Origin: Hydractinia symbiolongicarpus
Taxonomy: Eukaryota; Cnidaria; Hydrozoa; Anthoathecata; Hydractiniidae
Assembly: GCF_029227915.1 (NCBI RefSeq)
Contig: NC_079879.1
Span: forward strand, 19,098,001-19,158,000
Reading direction: 5' to 3'
DNA length: 60,000 nt
Shown here: positions 24,651-34,905 of the stretch, one piece after another
Position numbering within the stretch: the stretch's first letter is position 1
How the letters are laid out: each line of letters begins with the position of its first letter
Notes under the pieces: model-generated
Database searches by the model: none
Told to the model about the DNA's origin: nothing
Seen by the model: only the letters and a program-made list of their open reading frames with translations
Program-made: the position numbers and the translations under genes

Positions 24651-27600
24651 ATGAAGATTTTACTCCTTTTATTGGTGGTTTTAACAAAAAAATCTGGAAG
24701 TCATTACTACGAGCAGAAAACGGTAGCATCATCATCTGTGGCTATAAAACATAATACGCTAATAGTGGCATGTGTTTTTTATTGCAAGAAATTCAATTCG
24801 TTTGCAACAGTGATAGAAGAACGAAAAACATTTGACGATTGTTATTGTGTGAAAGAAAAAGAAAAAGACAGTGACGATTCAAACAGCTCATCTGACGATG
24901 TTCTCTTGAAACCGATAGGTTAGTCTCTTTTACCTGTAATTTTTTATTTTTATTATTTCTTTCAAGAAAATTGCTTGTGAATTACGCATTTCTCCAGCAT
25001 TTTTTATAACAAAGCTCTTGCCGAGACAAACCCATAACCCCATCAGCTGGATTAGTCTCTTCCCACTGAAGGCTGGTTTTCACTTGTCTGGATCGTACCG
25101 GATCAGATCAGGATGGGATCGAAATATAATCCGATCCAGATTCATGTAAAGATTTCCACTTCTGAAAGAGCGCGAATTTTCATTTAAAAAATGTAAACAA
25201 AGGTGGCTGCAATAAATATTAGAATCTTGCTACTTTTAATGATTTTAAGGAACAAATAAAAAAAAGATAGTGCGTAAGAAATTCCATGAAAGAAAACAGA
25301 AATACCATCTATTAATTTAGGATCTACACCTCTTTGATAACATTTTTCTCGAAACAATATTGCATGTTACCTGGAAAATACGAAAAATTCTTATGTTATG
25401 TTGCACCATTCATTTCTAAATTGAATTAAAAACGTGAAGGCATATCTGCTGATCAACATTTGTGCATAAATTTAAGGTATCTAGTGACCGGAGATGCAAA
25501 ATCTACCATAGCGGGCAGTTATCGCATCGGAACTACAAAAGTTGGTAGAATTATAAGTGAAACATGCCATATGTGAAAAATGTCGGGCGCAGGACAATTG
25601 AAATGTCCATCAACGCAAGTTGAATGGAAAAAAAGAGCTGCAAGGTTCGAGAAACTTTGGCAGTTCCCTTACTTTATTGACACAATTGATGGAAAGCATG
25701 TGGTAATGCAAGCCCCAGCACGTGAAGGTCCACCTTTTTTTAATTATACAAAGACCCACAGCATAGTATTAATGGCGTTACGCAATGAAGTTTTTATTAG
25801 TTGATATTGGTGATAGTGGCCGCCAATATATATATATATATAGATACATGTATACGGGTATTATAATATAGACTAGCTGGAAAACCCTGCGTCGAAACGC
25901 CGGGGTAAGCCATCAATGACGAAGGGAAGTAAGTAGAATAAAAAAAACTTACCTTATAACACAGCATAACATTTCTTAGGGGATTGCTCAAGTAGTAACT
26001 CGTGTGATGTTTTCTACTAAAAAAAGAAACAATTCAACACTCATGCAGATACAAATTTGATAGGTTCAGGATTGCTGGTCCCCCGAACATTTATGTTGTT
26101 CGTATTAGCTGCTTCTCACAGGGGTATCGGTTTAGCCAAAAGGTTATCCAAAGAAAAAAGTTTTGGATAATCTTCATTCCATTGTAGCCAGCTTTAAACC
26201 AAAATATATAGAGTTTAACATTAGAACTTCAAATTTTTGAGAGAATGTAAATTACGAACTAATTTAATGATTAAATGTAGCTACGTTCAAACATTACAAC
26301 GTTAACGTGAACGTAAACGTTACATAACACCAGTAGACATAAAACAGGCTAAAGATGAATAATACAATGGTTTGTGTAGAACTTGTTGCATTGAGTAAAA
26401 TAACTGTCTATGATATTAACAAAGCGAAGTAAAATAACTATATGAGAAAAAGAACTAAACATAAAGATTAAACAAGTCTAAAAGGCATCAGACTGAGTTT
26501 TTTAATTTTTGACAAAAGATTCTTTATGTATCATATTTTTTGAAATAAACTATAAATATTAGAAATACTGACTATGCAAAATATTGATATTGGCTAAAAC
26601 TGACTACTGATGCCATTAATGCGAAACTGAGGAAAAGCAGGCAAACCTTTCATAGAAGACTGACAAAGAGCCCAAGATTTTTAAATATCGTATTTTTTTT
26701 AAATAAACTATGAATATTAGTAGTATTGATACTAACTATGCAAAAGACTACGAACATTATTACGTTATCTGCAAAATATTGACAGTGGTATTTTGGGCTA
26801 AAACTGAATACTAAGACAACTGTATTAAATGCCAAACTAAGAAAAAGAGGGCCGAGGCCGCTCCCGCTTGTTTGTGTTGTTGTTGTTGTTGTTTGTGTTT
26901 TTGCTGTTGTAGTAGCTGCTGTTGTTGTTGTTGTGGAAGCTGGTGCTATTGTTGTGGAAGCTGGCATTGAATTTGTAGAATTATCAAATTTGTTAAATCT
27001 TGACATTTTTAGGCAGCCTAAAAATAAGTAATTTAAGTAAAGTTGCATGAACATTAACCCTATTCGGTCCCTTGACGGTTTTTTTTAATAACTCTTCAAT
27101 GCTATGTTGCATGGGTACAATGCTTACTGAGTATCAATATTTATCTGTTAGACACCTGCATGCAAAGTATTTAGGTCCCATATCTTTCAGAGGCTTTGAT
27201 ATTGGCTGTTAATCGAAACTACTCCTAAAAATCTCTATGAAGCTCTTATAATAGGAAAAATATAATAACTCTTGTTAGGATTTTGTTTAGAACTTGAAAC
27301 TTACAACACAACTTTTTTTAATCAAGAAGAATCATTTTGCATGTTTTGGTTACGTGGTTAAACCGATTTCCCGGTTTTTCCCGATTTTATCCAAAAATCG
27401 GAGAAAACCGGATTTTTGGGGAATATTTGACAATTTTTCATACGATCTGTGTAAAAACCGGATAATATGTTAAATAAAATTTATTTAGCTTTCAGAAACT
27501 TCAAACAGAATGTAAAAATTCGCTCTAGAACTAAAGTAATTGAATTTTAAGCAGATAATTTTGAACAAATTTCAAGCTTTTGATGACGTCACGGAGAATG

Positions 27601-29346
27601 TGCTGACGTAAGCAAAACTTTATTCCTGCTATTTTGTTCCTTTTGTGACGTACTATAAGTGTGCCAAGTTTGATTCAATTTGGACAAGCCTATGAAAAGT
27701 TATTGAGGGGGGCGGATTCCGCCCTCCCCCCGGTCATAATATGTTCGAAAAAACCCAGGCCGAATTGGGTTAAGGGAAATAGAATTTGTAGGACTGAATA
27801 TACACATAAATAGCGATTTTCTTAACAATAGCAGACCTTATAAAATTTCTGAATAAAGAATACCCATTAGGTAATCCTGGCTTTCAGTTTGTGAACTTTA
27901 ACTGTTATATCAAAACTAGTAAAGAAAAAAAAAGTCGAATATGTAGTTGAATAACACGACAAAAATAAAAATAATTTCCTTTTTTAAGATTATAAAATGC
28001 TGGAACTACGATTGTATGTAAAATATTTTCGGTTATCTTAAGTTGAACATCTTATTTTTGACGTAAGTCCATCTTAAACCTCCTTTTTTTCGCCCCACAC
28101 AGCCATAAAGTATTGCTAGGAAAGAATAAGGATATATAGTTATGAAAAATGTTACTAGTAAAGGCTGGATGATACTTAATATGTAGGAATAAAAAACTAT
28201 CTAGTAACAGACCCAGCTAGCTTTAGCTTTACTTTTAAATTTACATCACGTGATCAAACGCCTTACAACATTCATTGGATAAAAAAACGATCCAGTATTG
28301 ATCAAGAATCCTTGGATCAGAAAATCTTCAACTTCTTTTGGATCGGTTTTTAAACAGTCTCGAATTATTTTAAATAAAAAAACCTCTATCTGGCTTCAAA
28401 ATGTATTGGATAGAAAACACCTTCTTCTGCGTGTGCACCGATAAATAACGGATCGGCTCCGTGTCCGATCCGGTCCGATCCAGACAAATGGAAACCAGCC
28501 TTGACTTGTTTGCCTACAATTGTGCTTCAAAGGAAGAGAAGTTGCGCGAAAAAACTTAAACAGACTTAATTGCGAATGAATTAATTAATTATTGCATTTT
28601 TATTCATTACAGGACTTCGTTTTTTAATAAACTTCTTTTAAGCTACTTTTCTTATTCGTGTAATATTTGTAAACCGTTTATTTTAATTATTTGGATAGTT
28701 ATTTTCCTTAATTCGGACTTTTAAATTTTCTTTCGCCAAAGTTTCTTTCTTTAAAGTATTTTCAAAATACAACAATAATTGATATTACATCCGTGTTTAT
28801 AGTAAATCTGTACCAACTAAGCATTGATTTAGACTGTGTGACTTTTAAAGTGTGTTGCCTATAATTAAGAATTAAAGGTAACAACAATGATAGAACCGAG
28901 CTGACGTTGTGAATTAAGAAAAAGTTTCTATTTTAGATGAAATTAATTTGTCACAACAAAAACCATCGTGGAGTTCATCAACTTTATCTCAAACGCATTC
29001 TTCTAACGCTTTTGATGGTCCATGGTTTACATGTCAATTCTCAGACAACAAATTAAGCAACGAATGGATCAAAGTTGATTTGACGAAACCGAGTATCATC
29101 GCGCGTGTCCTAATATATAGTCCAACTTTTACTACCGGCCTAATAGAGAACGCTATGATAGAAGTTTCATCTTCATTTGACATGATGCAAAACTATCAGG
29201 TGTGTGCAAAGTTGGAAAAACGACCCTTTATTCTAGAAACTTTCAAATGCGACAAAACTGTTTTAGGTCGATATGTCCGATTGGTGTTAAATCAACAGGG
29301 TTCTTTGACAGTATGTGAGATGCAAGTTATGGGTTATTACTACTAG
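24651..29346 (+). CDS. Lectin gene 4: secreted four-cysteine module plus fucolectin-type F5/8C domain, 4-kb intron
   Basis: Exon 1 is 24651-24918 (MKILLLLLVVLTKKS signal peptide, four cysteines, acidic DSDDSNSSSDD tail, donor gttagt). Exon 2 is 28937-29346 (acceptor ctattttag). The phase-1 junction gives about 225 residues. The second exon has AFDGPWFTCQ, EWIKVDLTKPSII, MIEVSSSFDM, CDKTVLGRYVRL and LTVCEMQVMGYYY, the pattern of fucolectin-type F5/8C domains, and it is open to a stop at 29344-29346. The intron (24919-28936) holds a Harbinger-type element, Helitron ends and a TTAA-flanked repeat. Splicing over 4 kb is inferred from matching phase and exon type, not shown. The product is probably a secreted carbohydrate-binding protein. 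Confidence 0.68.
25470..25835 (+). pseudogene. PIF/Harbinger transposase relic
   Basis: The frame from 25474 reads RYLVTGDAKSTIAGSYRIGT and then KVGRIISETCHM, a helix-turn-helix region. It is followed by a TGA at about 25574, then by WKKRAARFEKLWQFPYFIDT and IDGKHVVMQAPAREG with FNYTKTHSIVLMAL, the first part of the DDE domain (Asp of IDGKH). A frameshift near 25795 is needed to reach LLVDIGDSGRQ, the region of the second Asp. The rest of the domain is lost. Confidence 0.8.
25851..25910 (-). mobile_element. Head-to-tail junction of two Helitron ends
   Basis: On the minus strand the hairpin CCCGGCGTTTCGACGCAGGG, then TTTTCCAG and CTAG (25876-25873), forms a Helitron 3' end. It is followed at once by TCTATATTATAATACCCGTA from 25872 down, which is identical to the 5' end of the Helitron at 34040. 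The same junction is in copy 2 (59460-59515). Confidence 0.65.
26868..26960. repeat. TGT/TTG trinucleotide microsatellite
   Basis: Runs of TGT and related trinucleotides, interrupted by GCTG. They generate a threonine/alanine-rich open frame on the minus strand that is not believed to be a gene. Confidence 0.85.
27054..27773. mobile_element. Probable MITE of about 720 bp flanked by TTAA
   Basis: The left end TTAACCCTATTCGGTCC and the right end GGCCGAATTGGGTTAA are inverted repeats ending in TTAA, as in Kolobok or piggyBac-type targets. There is no coding region. The interior holds a CCGATTT/AAATCGG inverted repeat (27362-27420) and a GC-rich palindrome at 27706-27731. Copy 2 has lost its left end through a deletion. 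Confidence 0.6.
27706..27731. repeat. G/C-rich near-perfect palindrome
   Basis: GGGGGGCGGA and TTCCGCCCTCCCCCC form an almost perfect palindrome with no loop, strikingly GC-rich in this AT-rich DNA. It lies within the putative MITE. Confidence 0.75.
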
Positions 29347-32300
29347 CTTTGGATGGCTCATTGCATGAGGAATTTGTTACGTAATTTAAGACTAAAATGA
29401 GTGTGTTAAAATAACTATTATTAGTGTAGGTGCGGTTGTGCGTATTTTTAACGTATTATGACGAACGACCACGTTTTTTAACGCTACTTTTGTAACTTGT
29501 TCTGTACAATAACAAGTAAAAACAGAAGGAAAACACACAAAGATTTATTTCTACCCTAATCTTGAGCGCTATGTTTTTAAGGAAAGCAGAAAAGGCAAAA
29601 TTCTGATTGACAAACTACAATTGATAACATAATACACAAAAATACAATGGCACTTTTTCTTCTTTTTTATGAGGTTGTCAAAAAGTATCAAAATGCGATT
29701 TCTCTGCAGCCAATAAATTGAGGAAATGCTACTTTTGCGGATACATAGTTTAGGTAAACAGTGCTTAAAATGCGCATAAACTTTGATTTACTTTCTTGCG
29801 ATGTTAGAAATCCCGTGGATTTGCAAGGACGAATGACCCAGTTAATTTTTCACGGGTTATCTCTTATATCAATGCCTTTATTGCGTCTGTTTGTTCGTGA
29901 GAAAAGAGTGGCGCTACGGAAACACGAAATGCGATATATAACGGACAGGCAACCCGTGGATTCATTCACAAGCTAATTGCTAGTCTCTGTAACGACACCC
30001 GTATTCTGTGCGCCGCAGGTTCGCTTTGAGCCATTGGCGGAGTGATTTTAATACTTTGCTAACAAGAGCAAACATTAATGCACGAAACACCGGCGAGGGA
30101 AATATTTACGACGCACGAAAAATCTAAGAACCTGCGAGTTTGTAGTTTTTTTTAGCAGTCTTTATAATAATGGCAGTATTCTATATTAAGTGGCGGCGAA
30201 GGTAGCAAACCTTGTCCTGAAACGCCTCGTCAAAATATCATTAAAAAACTGACTATGTCATGCAAGGTTTCGTTGTAAAACCAGCTCTAGATCAAAAGTT
30301 AAAGAGAGAGAGAGGACAGTTATTAACCTCTACCCTTAGTTTTGTGGCTCCTAAAAGGTTTAGTACGTATGGGGTAAGAAAGAGAAAATATCGTAATCAA
30401 GCAGAGTTGGTACCAAGGAGGTTTAAAGGAGGAGGTTAAACTTTTGGCATGTAAAAGTACGGCAAAGGTGGCGCTACGGATGGCATTCAAAGGAGCGCGT
30501 AAACATAAGAAATTGAATAGATTTTAAATGGACTTTGCTTAGATGTATCTAATTTTTCTCTTTAAAACTCCTTGGAAGTACTGAATGTTTTATTATTTAA
30601 ACTTTTCAATTAATTAAAAATCTCTTTAAAACATGCCTTAGTCAACCATAGAAAAGCATCATGAACAAGAGTAAAAGCGGTCAGTATAGCTAGGAATAAC
30701 CTTAGCACAAAATTAAGTCATTCGTATAGATTCAGATTCTTTGGAATTTTATCGCGATTGCAAGAATTAGGCAAACAATGTCAACAATACAATAAGTGAG
30801 ATACCGTTTGCTGCAATCTAGGCTTGTTTTTTTTCAATAAATTCTCAAATTATTTTCAATAAAATGTCAAATTAAAACCACCGTAAATTGTATTTTTGCT
30901 AAACTTTAAAAATTCCAAAATTAAATTCCATATAATGATTTTTTAACTTATTATTACTTTGAATTTTTATTCAGGATATAGCCACTTCAGTGTTGAAAAC
31001 ACTGTTATTAACGTGGGTTCTGTGTCCTAAATGTATACATTAGGTATACACCGCATTGCCTGCACAATTTCATATGGCATGGGTAGACCCGTAGCTGTGG
31101 TGAAGACACATGCTAAACATAGCCACGCTGTGGACCGTGTGTTGTTATTACGAAGCGAACTCCATAACCACAAGGCCACACACCACTTAAAAACAAATGT
31201 CCACCTCCCCTTCCTCTAACTTGACGTAATCTCTTGGAAAGAGAAACAAAGTCAAGATTCATACAGATTTGAACTGAAGAAAAGTTTATTGCAACAAACA
31301 TAAACAACAACAACGACGACGACAACAACAACAACAACGACGACAACAATAACAACGACTTTTTAGTTTGCACCGATTCCCAATAATGATAAGGAGAGTC
31401 GTTGGCATGTTATGCGAAAAATATTACTTAAAATAGAAAACTAAATTTTTCGTCCTTTACTTCTAACCCCTCTGGCGTTGACCAAACAGGAAATTGACGC
31501 AGGTGGTATCTTGTAGGAAAGTGTTGCACAAAGCTGGCTTGTCATTGGCAATAGTTAAAGTTTTTGCATTTCATGATCGTGATGCAATTGCAGTATGTAA
31601 TTTTCTTTCCGCTTTCCGTTTTCTATTTAAATGAAAACCATTAGTGTCAAATATATTTCTGCTTAGTAGTGAAATCCTCTTGTCGATTATGGCCGAGGTA
31701 CTAGAAAGCACCCGAGTCTGCGATTTTTACACGGTTAAACTCAATATGTTATATCTAGCTCTAACCCAGTCCTTATTGCTTGTCATAATTTTTGTTTGAC
31801 ATGTAATAGTTTGTTGACATTTTCTGATTTTTTCTATTCAGTTGGAGCTTACATTTAAGAAAAAAATATTTGGGACAATTTTATACTTATTCATGGTGAG
31901 GCTATAACTTAATTTTTTATCTGAAACCTGATTTTATAGGCGGCTTTAAAAAGCGCTTGTATAAACCATTTTTTCTTGATGACTTTCTCGTATTTATTGT
32001 TTTTTCCTAATTCTTTGTTTGTACAGAACATTAAAAACGTGCTATAGCGGTTCTCATAGTCTTATCTTTGCATATTGCCTTTGTTAAAAGTTTTCAAATA
32101 AGAAAAACTTATAGTTATTAACTTGTGCAAATTCAATTCAGCAAATGATAATGACCAACTGGCTATACTACTGCATGTAGTAAACAGAGACTGGTTACTT
32201 AATAGGAAATTGTATGGCACACTCCTACAAACCGTTTGAATATCTATTTAAAAAAAATAGCTGTTTTCTTGGATTTCTCAAAAAACAAAACATAATCACG

Positions 32301-34039
32301 CGACAAATGCTCTACTCATGCAGATGTGTAGGGCGGGTGAGAAATGTTAAAAATCCGCTTAGTCACATTTTCTGCGGTGTCAGCATTGTGGAACAATTAT
32401 CGTGATGGTCATTAAATGCTAACAAATCGAAAAAAATTATCCTTGTTGTGTTGATGCCAGCAAGAGTTATCACAGATTTGCCGTTTTTTTATAATTATTG
32501 AGCCAAACCTTTAGGTCATGCACTTGTCAATTACTTGAAGCTACCTCTTATTTTATTATCCACTTTGTTTAACGAAAAATAGGAGCCTACGTAACTTGAA
32601 CCTCATAAAATAATTTTTTGCATATGTTCGAAATAACCCGGATTAAATAGGTTTAACAATAGCTAGGCCAGGAATGGAAGATAGAACAAAAGTTATAGCT
32701 AATCACAGTGAAAGTAGAAGAAATGTATAATTAAATATCAAGCTTTAAGACCATTATCTGTAAGATCAACTCACGACAAAAAATTATAAAGGAGCCACAA
32801 CTACATGTATAGCGTAAATCATGATTAGGGGATTGTGTAAAAAGAAGCAGTTTTGATAAGTTGACAGTATAAATACATTGCTGGATACATAACTTCATGC
32901 TTTATCGTCTTTCAATAAATTGTTGAAATGCAATAATGGGTATGATATTCTAAAAGTTGTCTAAAAATTTTTTGTCAGTACTATACATACACAGGATGTA
33001 GAATTTTTTTATTGGCAACATTTTCACTTCTGGCGAAAGAAAAAAAAGTGTGAAAAGAGTAATTGACTTTTTATTTTTAATTTTAAGATTTTTTTTTTAG
33101 TTTGCAAGAATAAATTTTCGCAAATCAGGTGTTTACCAATTTTTCACAGTAATTATTATTTGCAAATAAAGAGAACCTCTTACATTCGTGTGATTATGCG
33201 AACGCACCAATTTTTTTTCAAACATTAATTTTAGCGAATGGCTGACTCTTAAGCGGATGCCAATAAATTTAGTAATTCTAGTGGAAACTGCATTTTTTAG
33301 ATTTCAAGTAAATAAAGAATTTCAAGAATCTTTATTGCGGACAAAAATAAATTTTTTCTATGTAGGTTTTAGACTTTTAGGTTGATGTAACAGCTAACAT
33401 ACAATAGGTCAGCTACAGTTAGATATACCTACCTTAAACCAGCCACACTCTCTTCAGGTAACAAAATCGTTTTCCTATTGTTCAACACTTCAGTTAATTA
33501 TAAGAGGTAGTGAGTATTTGAGCACAGTACTTCCTTAAGTCATTAAAAGTTGCAATATGGTAATAACAATGATGTCTTTCTCTTTTGACACTTGACTTTT
33601 TGCTAGGCTGACCATAATGGATAGCCACAGTTTTTTGGCAATCAATAACCTTTAATTTTTTATTGTGGATAAAACACAGTCGTTAAGCCATTAAAAAATA
33701 TCATTCGTTAATTTAAAGTGGTATCATAAATATTTAGTCTTAGTTTAGTTTAGTTTAGGGAAAAAACCACGAGTTAGAATTTCCTGCTGTTTTTCTTCTC
33801 ATTGCGCTATCATCATAAAATATATGTCCCGAAAAGCGCCACAAAAAAGCCAGTAATTACAAGTACTCCAAGTTTTATCACTTGAGCATAAGTAGTTCCG
33901 GATTTATAGCCCCGGCCACTTTATGGTCGATGTTATAAAGACATTTTAATCAAATTTCAGCCTTGCCTTTGTTTTTACCTTGTTCTTCTTTTTAAGTTAT
34001 GCCCAACCTCATTGTTCTTTTAAAATATTCTAGTTTACA
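29347..34039. other. Long stretch without recognised genes
   Basis: Open frames here are short and lack known domains. A few GC-richer patches (29760-30130, 31000-31220) look like transposon fragments, such as cccgtggatt motifs resembling Helitron ends near 29810 and 29955. I could not assign them. This is the distal part of the unit whose tandem copy begins at 40788. Confidence 0.5.
31297..31358. repeat. AAC/GAC trinucleotide microsatellite
   Basis: Alternating AAC and GAC triplets. They create the Leu/Ser-rich minus-strand frame seen here, which is not a gene. Confidence 0.9.
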
Positions 34040-34188
34040 TCTATATTATAATACCCGTATTCGTCTGTCTGTCTGTCTGTCCGTCTGTCACGCAAAATGG
34101 GAGGTTAGCTGGGCAAGTAGCGATGCGCACACAATGCGGTAAAAAAGGACGGGTGAACCCGTGGATTTTTCCACGGGCAACCGACTAG
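34040..34188 (+). mobile_element. Non-autonomous Helitron, 149 bp, complete ends
   Basis: It begins TCTATATTATAATACCCGTA and ends in CTAG. The stem CCCGTGG/CCACGGG with loop ATTTTT (34158-34177) lies 7 nt before CTAG. The flanking bases are A (34039) and T (34189), the A|T target of Helitrons. A short run of GTCT repeats lies inside. No coding capacity. Confidence 0.8.
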
Positions 34189-34502
34189 TATATATATATT
34201 ATACATAAATGCAATATATTTGTACAATTTATCACCTTTAAAAAGTTATTTCAAAAAACGGTTTCGGCAAAAACATATAAAAAAGGCATAAGTTATTGCA
34301 GTTGTCTTGATATCTAAAATGTCTTATTCTTGTTTAAGTTTAATTGGACAATATAAGCTGAACAAACTTTAAAGAAGTGTTTCTGTCATGATTTCGTCTG
34401 TCATAATGGTTTTGCGTAGCTTTATTCTAGACCCCACAAATAAGTGTATTTTTGCTGAGATTGCGCGAAGTAGTGATGCAAAAATATATACAAAAGGCTA
34501 AT

Positions 34503-34533
34503 CCCCGTGAATTTTTCAAGGGCTATAGACTAG
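34503..34533 (+). mobile_element. Second, degenerate Helitron 3' end
   Basis: An imperfect hairpin CCCCGTGAATTTTTCAAGGG is followed by CTATAGA, CTAG and T, matching the layout of the 34188 end. No clear 5' end is present. The preceding 120 bp resemble a diverged copy of the same element. Confidence 0.5.
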
Positions 34534-34656
34534 TCAATAATATGATACTGTACTAACTAATATTTATAACAGTCTTTATTTTATAGTCCGGGTGCCAGGG
34601 GGTCGACTATGTCAGTCAAGCGGACAAATTGAAACATACATGACGTTATTGGGCAT

Positions 34657-34723
34657 AACCTCGTCCCCAGGACCTCTTTTCGCTTTTTTGATATCGGGGA
34701 TGGCGCGAAGAAAAAGGCCCTGG
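34657..34723 (+). repeat. Left terminal inverted repeat of the Academ-like element
   Basis: It pairs with 40721-40787. Shared key stretches are TCCCCAGGACCTCT and TTGATATCGGGGATGGCGCG. Confidence 0.9.
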
Positions 34724-34905
34724 ACCCGGCCGCTTTCTACACCCAGAAATCTTGGGTGTAGACTGCAGCGTCAGCATTTTTACTAAATGTCGACAGTTCT
34801 TTATATGGATATGTGACATCCATATATGGAGTAAAACTAAGAATTTAAAATTATTTCAAAAAGTGAACGGCGAGTTAAAGTGTTAAAAGGGTTCCGTTTT
34901 TCAAA

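Larger units (their letters stand above)
19989..25100. repeat. Tandem duplication of the lectin first-exon unit (period about 3.5 kb)
   Basis: The sequence starting at attgggtgatgtccgtggg (19990) recurs at 23515. The following promoter region, exon A3 (21182) and its intron start recur as exon A4 (24651) and its intron start. Both units even share the transposon start aaggctggtt in the intron (seen for A3 in copy 2, at 55101). The duplication is present in both large copies, so it is older than the segmental duplication. The distal halves of the units differ through later insertions and deletions. Confidence 0.8.
8180..27542. repeat. Segmental duplication, copy 1
   Basis: This stretch is collinear and nearly identical with 40788-60000. 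Matching landmarks are the terminal PPxY exon (8361/40969), lectin exon A1 (12541/46102), exon B1 (13114/46677), gene 2 (17340/51004), the tRNA-like repeat (19107/52600), exon A3 (21182/54683), exon A4 (24651/58259) and the Harbinger relic (25580/59189). Position 27542 corresponds to the window end, so the true copy is longer. Segments present here but absent from copy 2 include about 9681-10091, 15534-17101, 18680-18865 and 25972-27121. Confidence 0.95.
25070..28501 (+). mobile_element. Harbinger-type DNA transposon with terminal inverted repeats and TGA target duplication
   Basis: The left end, AGGCTGGTTTTCACTTGTCT then GGATCGTACCGGATC, is mirrored at 28466-28501 (reverse complement AGGCTGGTTTCCATTTGTCT then GGATCGGACCGGATC). 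That makes an inverted repeat of about 35 bp with few mismatches. TGA flanks both sides (25067-25069 and 28502-28504), a 3-bp target duplication as in PIF/Harbinger elements. The interior contains a broken HARBI1-like transposase (25470-25835) plus nested insertions. It sits in the intron of lectin gene 4. Confidence 0.78.

Noticed and set aside
26650-27054. Threonine-rich minus-strand frame as a mucin-like gene
   Set aside because: The Thr/Ala tract is a translation of the TGT microsatellite. The rest has no domain, and copy 2 lacks the region.
31113-31373. Leu/Ser-rich minus-strand frame
   Set aside because: Produced by the AAC/GAC microsatellite. No start context or domain supports a gene.
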